Origin: JANWHZ01 sp041487535
GTDB lineage: Bacteria; Patescibacteriota; Saccharimonadia; Saccharimonadales; UBA4665
Assembly (NCBI GenBank): GCA_041487535.1
Contig: JBGPNM010000015.1
Location: 1 to 19,553 of the forward strand
Direction: 5' to 3'
Length of the DNA stretch: 19,553 nt
Shown here: one piece after another, positions 8,058-14,967 of the stretch
Layout of the letters: every line of letters starts with the position of its first letter
Position numbering within the stretch: position 1 is the stretch's first letter
Position numbers and translations under genes: made by a program
The notes under the pieces: model-generated
Seen by the model: only the letters and a program-made list of their open reading frames with translations
The model's database searches: none
Told to the model about the DNA's origin: nothing

Positions 8058-8926
8058 TAAAACCGCTAGCGCGCGGACTGGGCCGCGGCTTTGATGCGTT
8101 GATCCCCCAAGATTTCGACGCTTCCATTTTAGTAAGCGAAGACGAACGCATCCAAAAAATTGCAATCGATTCGATTACTCCGCGTCAAGGTCAGCCCCGG
8201 CAGCATTTTGACGAGGCGGCGCTTCAGGAGCTGGCTGATTCCATAGAGAATCACGGGATATTGTTACCCCTGGTAGTTACGGCGGGTGGTAATGGCACCT
8301 ACCGCATCGTTGCCGGTGAACGCCGGTGGCGGGCAGCAAAGATGGCTCGGCTCACTACCTTGCCGGTTATTGTACGAACCCTCAAAGAACTGGAGGAGCT
8401 AGAGATTGCGCTGGTAGAGAATGTGCAGCGTGTAGACTTGGCACCGCTTGAGCAGGCTGTCTCTATCGAACGGCTGCATCAGCAATTCGCGCTGTCCTAC
8501 GAGATTGTCGCTAAGCGGCTTGGAAAGGCACCCTCAACCATTGTGAATATCGTCCGGCTCTTGCAGCTGCCGCCAACTGCTCGCGAAGCCTTGGCGGATA
8601 AACGTATTACCGAAGGCCACGCCCGCGCGGTCCTGGCGCTTCGGAATTATCCACAGAAGCAGGCTGTACTGTTAGAAAATATAGAAAAACACGGCTGGTC
8701 GGTCCGGCAAGCAGAGCGGTACGTCACCAGTGTAAAGAGCGGCGTAAAAGACGAAAAAGCGGCTAGACTGCGCGTGGCGATGGAGACGCCGCTTACCAAG
8801 ACGCTCAGCAGTCGTCTGAAGGCGCCGGTATACATCCGGCGTACGGCTCGCGGTGGCAGATTGGAGATCGGCTTTACGTCGGAGCGTGAGTTAGAGCGCA
8901 TAGCAAAGCTACTGGACAACAGGTAG
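8054..8926 (+). CDS. parB: ParB/Spo0J centromere-binding protein
   Basis: ParB binds parS sites, spreads as a CTP-dependent clamp and recruits ParA. The 290 residues show the expected order: the short N-terminal GLGRGFDALIP motif thought to contact ParA (8-18), the CTPase/ParB core with GERRWRA (88-94) and ENVQR (122-126), a helix-turn-helix around 147-170 (EIVAKRLGKAPSTIVNI), and a basic C-terminal dimerisation segment. The start ATG overlaps the parA stop. It converges on lepB with a 36-bp gap that contains no evident terminator. I found no full parS palindrome in the window, so the binding sites must be elsewhere or diverged. Confidence 0.95.
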   Translation: MIKPLARGLGRGFDALIPQDFDASILVSEDERIQKIAIDSITPRQGQPRQHFDEAALQELADSIENHGILLPLVVTAGGNGTYRIVAGERRWRAAKMARLTTLPVIVRTLKELEELEIALVENVQRVDLAPLEQAVSIERLHQQFALSYEIVAKRLGKAPSTIVNIVRLLQLPPTAREALADKRITEGHARAVLALRNYPQKQAVLLENIEKHGWSVRQAERYVTSVKSGVKDEKAARLRVAMETPLTKTLSSRLKAPVYIRRTARGGRLEIGFTSERELERIAKLLDNR

Positions 8927-8962
8927 TCACCGCTCCCTCGTCTGTGCCATCTGCTTAAAGTT

Positions 8963-9625
8963 CTAGAATCGTTTGAACGTACTCAGCGGAAAGATACGCA
9001 GGACAAGTTTGCCGACGATGTCGTTAAGATTGACCGGCCCAAAGGCGCGTGAGTCCAACGAGTCAATCCGGTTATCGCCACAGACGAATACTTGGCTGCT
9101 GTCGAGTGTGGTGTCGATGTCGCCGCTCGTTACCGGGAATGGGTGCTCATGGCCGTAGGGCAGGGTTTTATCCGGATCAAAGCCGTCCTGATGCTCGCGG
9201 TTATATATAGTTATGTGCCCACTTTTAACCACAACGCGATCGCCCGGCAGGCCCACAACGCGTTTGACAAGCTGCTTAATGTCGGCTTGCCCGTAGGCCG
9301 CTAGGCCTGCTTCATTGAAGATAATGATATCGCCGCGGTGGGGCACATATGCATGGCTTGTTATGCGTGCTAACGTGCGGGCAACTTTCCAGACAATGAG
9401 GCGGTCACTGTTCTGGAGCGTAGATTCCATGCTCGGCCCGTCTACCTGGTACGACTGAAATACAAAGGTAATAAGGCCTGCAGCTAGTACTAACGCCGCT
9501 ACGACAGCGATTAATGTCGAGAACAAATCGGCAAAGCGTGAGCGCCCACGAAAGTTCGGTCGGCGTGGGGGAGTTGTTGACGACAACTGTTGCGGTTGTC
9601 GTGTAGGGTCTGTTTGTTCGTCCAT
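8963..9625 (-). CDS. lepB: Signal peptidase I
   Basis: LepB is the membrane serine protease that removes signal peptides from Sec-exported proteins. From ATG 9625 the protein has 220 residues: a cytoplasmic Pro/Arg-rich tail, one membrane segment at about 36-57, GPSM with nucleophile S65, RGDIIIF (98-103), KRVVGLPGD with general base K121, and the GDNR/DSRAFGPV box near the C-terminus. A single N-terminal anchor matches the Gram-positive-type enzyme. An in-frame GTG at 9652 would add nine residues. I prefer ATG 9625 because TACAAT lies 11 nt upstream, as at other genes here; neither start has a Shine-Dalgarno. The exported giant protein is a natural client. Confidence 0.93.
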   Translation of the reverse strand: MDEQTDPTRQPQQLSSTTPPRRPNFRGRSRFADLFSTLIAVVAALVLAAGLITFVFQSYQVDGPSMESTLQNSDRLIVWKVARTLARITSHAYVPHRGDIIIFNEAGLAAYGQADIKQLVKRVVGLPGDRVVVKSGHITIYNREHQDGFDPDKTLPYGHEHPFPVTSGDIDTTLDSSQVFVCGDNRIDSLDSRAFGPVNLNDIVGKLVLRIFPLSTFKRF

Positions 9626-9636
9626 TGTTGTTAGCC

Positions 9637-9642
9637 ATTGTA
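9637..9642 (-). promoter_or_regulatory. -10-like box of lepB
   Basis: Read on the minus strand, TACAAT is followed by 11 nt and ATG 9625. No good -35 box is visible at the right distance. The spacing predicts a leader of only a few bases. Confidence 0.35.
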
Positions 9643-9764
9643 TCCTATTCACTTATTAATTGGTATGCCGTGCTGCGGCCTAGCCAGCCGGGTTAGGTTG
9701 AAATACTCGTCTAGCCTTATGATACCAATACTTTGCGGCTAGCATGACCGACCTTCCGTGCTGC

Positions 9765-9793
9765 TATACAACGTCATAGTCTGACCGTATAAT
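9765..9793 (+). promoter_or_regulatory. Promoter of the membrane protein-htrA unit
   Basis: TATACA (9765-9770) is followed by a 17-nt spacer and a perfect TATAAT (9788-9793). Only 10 nt separate the -10 box from ATG 9804, so the transcript should begin about 2-5 bases before the start codon. No Shine-Dalgarno fits in that space. Confidence 0.7.
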
Positions 9794-9803
9794 AGGCAGA
9801 GAA

Positions 9804-10562
9804 ATGATGAGACTTTTGGTAGCCAGGCTTAAGCCGGCTCACGGATTTTCCCAGTTCCTGCATGTGGCGTTGCAGCTAGCTTTGCCCGCCGCTTTGCTAG
9901 CCTTGGTGCGGCTGCAGGGCGGCTTTGTTCAGCTGGCTTTAAGTCTGGTGCTGTTAAGTAAGTGGCGTATGCTTGCAGTGCGACCCAGGTTTTGGCCGGC
10001 AATCATCCGCGCGAATGCGGTAGATATTCTTGTTGGTTTGTCGGCCGTACTGTTCATGGCCCATAGCACTAGCGGTTACCTGCAGTTGCTATGGGCAAGT
10101 TTGTATGCCGCATGGCTCGTTATACTCAAACCAGCCACCGGCACATTCATGGTCGCAGTCCAGGCTATGGTTGGTCAATTCTGCGGACTCATGGGCTTAT
10201 TCCTTGTTTGGGCGGCCGGGCCGTTGTACGGTCTTATCTTTCTTGCTGGCCTCATCTGTTACGTTTCGGCCAGGCACTTTTTTGACAACTTTGACGAGCC
10301 ATACGCGAAGCTACTGTCCTACTTATGGGCGTATTTTGGTGCGGCATTAGTCTGGGTGCTTGGCCACTGGTTGCTGTTCTACGGCATTATCGCTCAGCCG
10401 ACGCTGATTTTGAGTATGATCGGCTACGGCCTGGCTGCGCTTTATTACTTCGATCACACTGACCGCTTACAGCCGGGGCTCCGTCGCCAGTTTTTGTTTA
10501 TTATGGTTGCAGTTATTGTAGTGATCCTGGCATTCTCTGACTGGGGCGGCAAGGTAGTATAA
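9804..10562 (+). CDS. Multi-pass membrane protein of unknown function
   Basis: The 252 residues are strongly hydrophobic with roughly seven or eight membrane-spanning stretches. Short basic or acidic loops separate them, such as SKWRMLAVRPRFWP (about 52-65), a DNFDEPYAK loop and HTDRLQPGLRRQ. I see no catalytic motif and do not recognise a named family, so no function is given. Two tandem ATG codons (9804, 9807) begin the frame right behind a strong -10 box. The stop lies 10 nt before htrA, whose GAGGAGGA site begins at the stop, so the two genes are very probably co-transcribed. A role linked to envelope quality control would be guilt by association only. Confidence 0.8.
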   Translation: MMRLLVARLKPAHGFSQFLHVALQLALPAALLALVRLQGGFVQLALSLVLLSKWRMLAVRPRFWPAIIRANAVDILVGLSAVLFMAHSTSGYLQLLWASLYAAWLVILKPATGTFMVAVQAMVGQFCGLMGLFLVWAAGPLYGLIFLAGLICYVSARHFFDNFDEPYAKLLSYLWAYFGAALVWVLGHWLLFYGIIAQPTLILSMIGYGLAALYYFDHTDRLQPGLRRQFLFIMVAVIVVILAFSDWGGKVV

Positions 10563-10572
10563 GAGGAGGACA

Positions 10573-11916
10573 ATGGTGATGAATACGAACGAAGTAGCCG
10601 ACAAGAAGCAGCCTGAGGGTTCGAGCCTTGGCGTGAATACCAGAGGTGATGAGTTTACCGTATCATCGAGCTCTTCAAAATCCAGCATCCAGGAAGTACC
10701 GGTAAGGGTGTGGGCTTGGGCCAAGAGTAAACTTCCCAGGCAGCGTCCTCAGTTCGGGCACGCCTACGCACCAGTTGTCGTCGGTGTTATAACAAGTGCG
10801 CTTGTCGGCTTCGCTGCCGGCTGGCTGGGTGCTCACCATGCCGACGATGGCGGTCTATTCAATAATACGATCAGTTCGCAGAAGCAAATAGTTACCAGCG
10901 AGAGCCAACTTATCGCAAATATTGCTAAAACAGTCGGCCCTAGTATCGTGTCGGTCAACGTAACTAGTACGTCGCAAAATACAAATAATTTCTTTGGCTT
11001 TGGTGCGTTGCCACAAACCCAGCAAAGTGCAGGCACGGGCATCATTCTGACGGCGCAAGGTTTAATAATTACGAATCGTCACGTCGTACCTGTTGGTACA
11101 ACAGGTGTGAGCGTGACATTATCAGATGGGACCCAGCTTAATGATGTCTCGGTGCTCGGCAGAACCAGTACAAGCAGTACGCTTGACATCGCCTTCCTTA
11201 AAATCAACAATACGAAGGGAAAGAAACTGATTCCCGCGCAGCTGGGGGATTCTAGCAAAGTGCAAGTAGGGGATGATGTGGTGGCGATCGGTAATGCACT
11301 TGGCCAATTCCAGAATACGGTGACTGCCGGTATTATCTCTGGCTACGGCAGGAGTGTGCAGGCTAGTGGCTCAGGCCTTGGCCAGGACAGTGAAAATTTG
11401 GACGACCTCTTCCAAACCGACGCCGCTATTAATGAGGGCAATTCGGGCGGACCGTTGGTGAACTTGAATGGACAGGTGATCGGCATTAACACTGCCATTG
11501 CTGGGGGTGCGCAGAATATCGGCTTCGCCATCCCTGTTAATGATGTTATCGGGTTGGTTCGTCAGGTAGAAAGTACCGGCAAGCTGCAACAGCCGTACCT
11601 AGGTGTCTACTACATCCCGCTCACTGATGACGTAGCGCAGCAATATGATCTGCATGTTAGCCGCGGGGCATGGGTTCCACCGGCGGGCGTAGCCGGTCAG
11701 GATCCGATTATTGCCGGCGGGCCAGCAGCAAAGGCTGGTTTGAAATCCGGCGATATCATAACTAAGATTGATGGTACTACTATCAACCAAAATAACAGTC
11801 TGACGTCAATCATAGACCAAAAGCAGGTGGGCCAGACGGTTGACCTTACGGTAATTCGTGACGGTAACACGATGGACATCAAAGCCCAGCTCGGCGCAGC
11901 CCCGGCCAACAATTAA
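10573..11916 (+). CDS. htrA: Membrane-anchored HtrA/DegP-type serine protease with PDZ domain
   Basis: This enzyme degrades or refolds damaged exported proteins outside the membrane. The 447 residues comprise a polar Ser-rich cytoplasmic tail (1-60), one membrane segment (about 65-86), a trypsin-like domain with the triad H170 (NRHVV), D205 (TLDIAF) and S291 (GNSGGP), and a C-terminal PDZ domain from about 337 (GLKSGDIITKIDG). The layout matches HtrA/DegD-like proteases of single-membrane bacteria. GGAGG at 10565-10569 is only 3 nt from ATG 10573 but 9 nt from in-frame ATG 10579, so initiation may occur at the later codon. The gene ends tail to tail with prmC, sharing stop-codon bases. Confidence 0.95.
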   Translation: MVMNTNEVADKKQPEGSSLGVNTRGDEFTVSSSSSKSSIQEVPVRVWAWAKSKLPRQRPQFGHAYAPVVVGVITSALVGFAAGWLGAHHADDGGLFNNTISSQKQIVTSESQLIANIAKTVGPSIVSVNVTSTSQNTNNFFGFGALPQTQQSAGTGIILTAQGLIITNRHVVPVGTTGVSVTLSDGTQLNDVSVLGRTSTSSTLDIAFLKINNTKGKKLIPAQLGDSSKVQVGDDVVAIGNALGQFQNTVTAGIISGYGRSVQASGSGLGQDSENLDDLFQTDAAINEGNSGGPLVNLNGQVIGINTAIAGGAQNIGFAIPVNDVIGLVRQVESTGKLQQPYLGVYYIPLTDDVAQQYDLHVSRGAWVPPAGVAGQDPIIAGGPAAKAGLKSGDIITKIDGTTINQNNSLTSIIDQKQVGQTVDLTVIRDGNTMDIKAQLGAAPANN

Positions 11917-12728
11917 TTTTCCGCAAAAAGCTGTACGAAGTCTTGGGTTAGCTGGAGGTGAAAATCCGCATCATGCGCTATTTTTGCTAATGAGTCATGC
12001 TGCGAAGGAAGCGATTCGGTAATAACGAAGGTTGGCCGGGACGCTGAAGAGTGCAACTGGGTAAAGAGAGCTCGGTAAACGTCAAGGCCGTCAGTACCGC
12101 CAAATAGTGCCGTGCGCGGCTCGTGCGCGGCTGCCTTGTTGATAGGGAAATCATCGGGAACGTATGGCAGATTGGCAAGCAGCACCATAGGTTCGGCAGA
12201 GACACCAGACAGCGCTGTCATAAGGTTACCCTGCAAAAAGCTGACATTTGCCATGTGGAGCTTGGCGTTATGTGATGCAACCCGCAGGCAAGCTTGGTCA
12301 ATGTCGGTTCCGATAACCGTCGAGTCCGATACCTCCAACGCCGCCGTGATAGCGAGCACTCCCGAGCCAGTGCCGATGTCGGCAATATGTGTGCCTTTGG
12401 GCAAATGCAGCTGCTTGAGTACGTCTATAATTGTTTCTGATTCCGGGCGGGGCACCAGTACGTGCTGGTTTATGTAAAATTCGCGGCCGTAAAATTCCGT
12501 TTTTTTACGGATGTAGGCGAGCGGTTGATGGCTGGACCGGCGCTGAACCATGCCGCTTAGCACCATTTGTTGTTCAGAAGTAAGCATAATATCGGGGTGG
12601 GCTAGCAAGTGAGTACGATCTTTGTTCAATATATCTTCCAGCAATACGAGACAATCCAGACGAGCTGTGAGTATGTCTCTGGCCCTTAGCAGTCTGGTAT
12701 TTTCTAGCAAAAAGTCATGAACTGTCAT
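11913..12728 (-). CDS. prmC: Release-factor glutamine methyltransferase PrmC/HemK
   Basis: PrmC transfers a methyl group from S-adenosylmethionine to the glutamine of the GGQ motif in release factors. The 271 residues have an N-terminal helical release-factor-binding domain, then PRPESE (93-98), the SAM-binding loop DIGTGSG (117-123), TDID (141-144) and NLPYV (186-190). Most family members have NPPY at the last motif, so the proline-to-leucine change is unusual, but the rest of the Rossmann domain is intact. The gene starts 15 nt after prfA, which encodes its substrate, so they form an operon. No Shine-Dalgarno is visible, so reinitiation after prfA is plausible. Confidence 0.95.
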   Translation of the reverse strand: MTVHDFLLENTRLLRARDILTARLDCLVLLEDILNKDRTHLLAHPDIMLTSEQQMVLSGMVQRRSSHQPLAYIRKKTEFYGREFYINQHVLVPRPESETIIDVLKQLHLPKGTHIADIGTGSGVLAITAALEVSDSTVIGTDIDQACLRVASHNAKLHMANVSFLQGNLMTALSGVSAEPMVLLANLPYVPDDFPINKAAAHEPRTALFGGTDGLDVYRALFTQLHSSASRPTFVITESLPSQHDSLAKIAHDADFHLQLTQDFVQLFAEN

Positions 12729-12743
12729 GTCAGGTGCGCCAAG

Positions 12744-13802
12744 TTAAGCGCCGGTGCTCAGCAGCTCGTGCTCGGCAGCCTGGAGATGTTCTAGCAGGTC
12801 GTCAATCTCGCCATTTAAGGCGCCGGGTATGTTGCTGCGGGAATAGCCGATGCGATGGTCGGTGATGCGGTCCTGCGGGAAGTTGTAGGTACGAATTTTT
12901 TCGCTGCGCTCGCCGGAGCCAATAAGTTTTTTGCGTGCATCAGATAGTTGTTTTTGCTCTTCCTCAATCTTCAGTAGTAGCAACCGTGAGCGCAAGACGC
13001 CCATCGCTTTTTCTTTATTCTTCGTCTGTGACTTCTCGTCCTGGCAGGTAACCACCAGGCCAGATGGGAGATGAGTAATACGTACGGCCGAATCCGTTGT
13101 GTTGACACTCTGACCGCCGTGGCCGCTACTCCGATAGACATCGATACGGAGATCGTTAGGGCTTATAGCAATGTCCGACTCCTCGGCTTCCGGCAAGACG
13201 GCAACGGTGACGGTGGACGTATGGATGCGGCCCTGGCTTTCGGTAACGGGCACGCGTTGTACTCTATGCACGCCGGCTTCAAACTTCAGCTGTTTGTAAG
13301 CCTGTTCGCCGCGCAGAGCGAAGATAATTTCTTTGTAACCGCCCACTTCGTTGGGAGAGTCACTGATAAGCTCTGTGCTACAGTTGTGCGTCTCGGCCCA
13401 GCGGACGTACATACGGTACAACTCGCCGGCAAAAAGGCTGGACTCATCGCCCCCGGCCGCTGCGCGTATTTCTATGATTACATCGCGGTCGTTGTTTGGG
13501 TCCTGCGGAGTAAGCGTGTCTATAAGGCTGTTCTCGTTGGCAGTCAATTTTGCGTCAATTTCTTCGATTTCCGCTAGGGCCATTTGTTGCAGTTCCGTGT
13601 CGGTGCTGGCTTTTAGCGACTGGGCATCGAGCTTTTGGCGGTGCAGTTTTGCACGTTCATCAAAAAGGGCGGCAATGTCTTCGAGCTTGCTGCGACGTTT
13701 GGCGAGCTTAGGGTAGGATTTGTCGCTAAAAATTGCCGGGTCCTGAAAACGGGTTTCCAGTTCGGCTAGCTCGCGGCGGATTGCTTGTTCTTTCTGTTCC
13801 AT
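12744..13802 (-). CDS. prfA: Peptide chain release factor 1
   Basis: RF1 recognises UAA and UAG in the ribosomal A site and triggers peptide release. The 352 residues contain an N-terminal coiled helical domain, the codon-recognition PxT tripeptide in RVPVTESQGR (PVT), the HTSTVTVAVLPE strand and the catalytic SSGHGGQSVN loop. PxT rather than SPF marks it as RF1, not RF2. The start is placed at MEQKEQ (13802): the longer frame to 13838 would translate through the -10 box and into the hairpin arm of the upstream terminator. TGA stops elsewhere in the window imply that an RF2 exists outside it. prmC follows directly. Confidence 0.96.
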   Translation of the reverse strand: MEQKEQAIRRELAELETRFQDPAIFSDKSYPKLAKRRSKLEDIAALFDERAKLHRQKLDAQSLKASTDTELQQMALAEIEEIDAKLTANENSLIDTLTPQDPNNDRDVIIEIRAAAGGDESSLFAGELYRMYVRWAETHNCSTELISDSPNEVGGYKEIIFALRGEQAYKQLKFEAGVHRVQRVPVTESQGRIHTSTVTVAVLPEAEESDIAISPNDLRIDVYRSSGHGGQSVNTTDSAVRITHLPSGLVVTCQDEKSQTKNKEKAMGVLRSRLLLLKIEEEQKQLSDARKKLIGSGERSEKIRTYNFPQDRITDHRIGYSRSNIPGALNGEIDDLLEHLQAAEHELLSTGA

Positions 13803-13818
13803 GGATGTGCCTAAGAAG

Positions 13819-13846
13819 ATTATACAAACAAAAACCACCGCGTGAA
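13819..13846 (-). promoter_or_regulatory. prfA promoter, nested in the rpmE terminator
   Basis: On the minus strand, TTCACG (13846-13841, 4 of 6 matches) is followed by 16 nt and a perfect TATAAT (13824-13819). The -35 box lies in the loop of the terminator hairpin and the spacer covers its 3' arm and T-run. The predicted start is about 9 nt before ATG 13802. Confidence 0.65.
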
Positions 13847-13863
13847 CAGGTACGGTGGTTTTT
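13830..13863 (-). terminator. Rho-independent terminator of rpmE
   Basis: AAAAACCACCG (13830-13840) and CGGTGGTTTTT (13853-13863) are perfect reverse complements around a 12-nt loop. On the minus strand the hairpin lies 12 nt after the rpmE stop and is followed by a T-rich tail, as an intrinsic terminator should be. Confidence 0.85.
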
Positions 13864-13875
13864 CCGGTATTACCG

Positions 13876-14226
13876 CTAGCTCTCTGGGCTGTCGGCCTTC
13901 TTGGCCTCGGCCTTTTTTACTCTGGATGCCTGGCGGGCCGCTTGTTTCTTGGCGGCAACGGCGCGTTGTCCGCGTGCGGCCTGGCCGCGCTCCGCGCGGG
14001 CCTTGAATCTGTCTACGCGGCCTTCAATATCAACAATGCGTTCCTCACCCGTAAAGAAGGGGTGTGAGCTGCCTGAGATATGAACTTTGACCAATGGGTA
14101 TTCAGCGCCCTCAAGGGTAATTGTATCCTGAGTAGCGACCGTCGAACGAGTAAGGTAGGTCGTGTTGTTGTTCAGGTCCTGGAAAACAACCGGACGATAA
14201 TTAGTCGGATGCAGGTTTTTCTTCAT
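13876..14226 (-). CDS. rpmE: 50S ribosomal protein L31, type B, with basic C-terminal extension
   Basis: L31 is a small protein bridging the ribosomal subunits near the central protuberance. The 116 residues begin MKKNLHPTNYRPVVFQD and contain SSHPFFTGEERIVDIEGRVDRF. There is no cysteine pair, so it matches the zinc-free type B form (rpmE2-like) rather than the zinc-binding type A. After about residue 77 comes a tail of roughly 40 residues rich in Lys, Ala, Arg and Gln, longer than in most L31 proteins and likely to interact with rRNA. The start is ATG 14226: the upstream extension to 14307 is hydrophobic and would cross the promoter. The gene is flanked by its own promoter and terminator, so it is monocistronic. 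Confidence 0.93.
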   Translation of the reverse strand: MKKNLHPTNYRPVVFQDLNNNTTYLTRSTVATQDTITLEGAEYPLVKVHISGSSHPFFTGEERIVDIEGRVDRFKARAERGQAARGQRAVAAKKQAARQASRVKKAEAKKADSPES

Positions 14227-14235
14227 AGTAAGGCG

Positions 14236-14264
14236 ATTATATCTGTAAATATGCTTAAAGTCAA
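14236..14264 (-). promoter_or_regulatory. Strong rpmE promoter
   Basis: On the minus strand, TTGACT (14264-14259) is followed by exactly 17 nt and a perfect TATAAT (14241-14236), then 9 nt and ATG 14226. This is the best sigma70-type promoter in the window. It predicts a transcript starting within about 3 nt of the start codon. Confidence 0.8.
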
Positions 14265-14319
14265 AATGGACTATAAATATCAAATCAAAGTAAATGTTAC
14301 AGAGCAATTTATATCTATA

Positions 14320-14754
14320 TTACAGCCGAGGTATATGTACAAATTGTTGACCAGGTTTGAGAATTGGCTCTGCCTGAGGTGCTTCACTAATGGAAGGTGT
14401 CTTAGCGGTGATCTGCTCGCCTACGACTGCCGCGTCAACTGTTGCTGCTGCCGGAGTATCGCCGTAGGCGCCGTATTGTTGCGGTTGTCCTCCGTAGGCA
14501 CTGTTAGATGTATTTTGCTTGTATGTGGAATGCAGGGACGAATTCGGGTGAGATGACTGGGGCCGATTTAATGCTTTCGAAACAAGTTTACCGGCAAGTC
14601 TGATGACTGCTTCCGTTAAGTCGCCCGATTGCTCGGCCATGGGTTCCACACTTTCAACAGTCCGTATGCCAGGCTCCAGCCGACCATCACGGCTCCAGCC
14701 GTGTTCAGTCATTGTGCCATTTGGACTTATTCGCGTAACTGGGGCTTTATTCAT
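14320..14754 (-). CDS. Uncharacterised low-complexity protein, Gln/Tyr/Ala-rich
   Basis: The 144 residues begin MNKAPVTRISPNGTMTEHG. A short possibly helical segment follows (about 42-60, DLTEAVIRLAGKLVSKALN). The rest is a probably disordered tail rich in Ser, Gln, Tyr, Gly and Ala (SAYGGQPQQYGAYGD) ending FVHIPRL. No signal peptide, membrane segment or known motif is seen, and I do not recognise it. I chose ATG 14754 rather than 14790 because a promoter-like TTGACG-17-TACTAT overlaps the extension. It lies between the promoters of rpmE and rpsB and is divergent from rpsB. Its place among ribosomal genes is suggestive but proves nothing. Confidence 0.65.
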   Translation of the reverse strand: MNKAPVTRISPNGTMTEHGWSRDGRLEPGIRTVESVEPMAEQSGDLTEAVIRLAGKLVSKALNRPQSSHPNSSLHSTYKQNTSNSAYGGQPQQYGAYGDTPAAATVDAAVVGEQITAKTPSISEAPQAEPILKPGQQFVHIPRL

Positions 14755-14761
14755 AATGTTT

Positions 14762-14790
14762 ATAGTAACATAATAGCAATACAGCGTCAA
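14762..14790 (-). promoter_or_regulatory. Promoter of the low-complexity protein gene
   Basis: On the minus strand, TTGACG (14790-14785) is followed by 17 nt and TACTAT (14767-14762, 4 of 6), then 7 nt and ATG 14754. The transcript would begin at or beside the start codon. An alternative extended -10, TGCTATTAT, lies at 14778-14770. Confidence 0.5.
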
Positions 14791-14829
14791 TGTTATGTTA
14801 ATGTAATTTATGTCACTCGAACAAACGGT

Positions 14830-14858
14830 TTGTGTCAGAGAGGTATATCTGTTAAAAT
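14830..14858 (+). promoter_or_regulatory. rpsB-tsf promoter
   Basis: TTGTGT (14830-14835) and TAAAAT (14853-14858) are 17 nt apart, and TG at 14850-14851 makes an extended -10 box. Transcription should start near 14865, leaving a leader of about 100 nt before rpsB. Confidence 0.65.
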
Positions 14859-14881
14859 GTTTCAGTACAAATAACGAAACA

Positions 14882-14945
14882 GGTTAGGGATTACGATCCT
14901 CCCGCCGGTCATCCGCTTGGTTACCGGCAGGGCAGTCCCCTAACC
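14882..14945 (+). promoter_or_regulatory. Structured rpsB leader, candidate autoregulatory RNA
   Basis: GGTTAGGG (14882-14889) pairs with CCCTAACC (14938-14945) in an 8-bp outer stem. Inside, GCCGGT (14904-14909) pairs with ACCGGC (14923-14928) over a 13-nt loop, extended by CCC (14901-14903) and GGG (14930-14932) past a bulged A. No T-run follows, so it is not an intrinsic terminator. Its place between promoter and ribosome binding site fits an S2-responsive leader; such leaders are known in other bacteria. I have not matched it to a known RNA family. Confidence 0.55.
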
Positions 14946-14967
14946 GAAGAGAAAGGATTTATCGCAT

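Noticed and set aside
14080..14556. 158-residue forward open frame across the rpmE start and the low-complexity gene
   Set aside because: It runs across the strong minus-strand rpmE promoter and reads as incoherent sequence; the minus-strand genes explain the region better.
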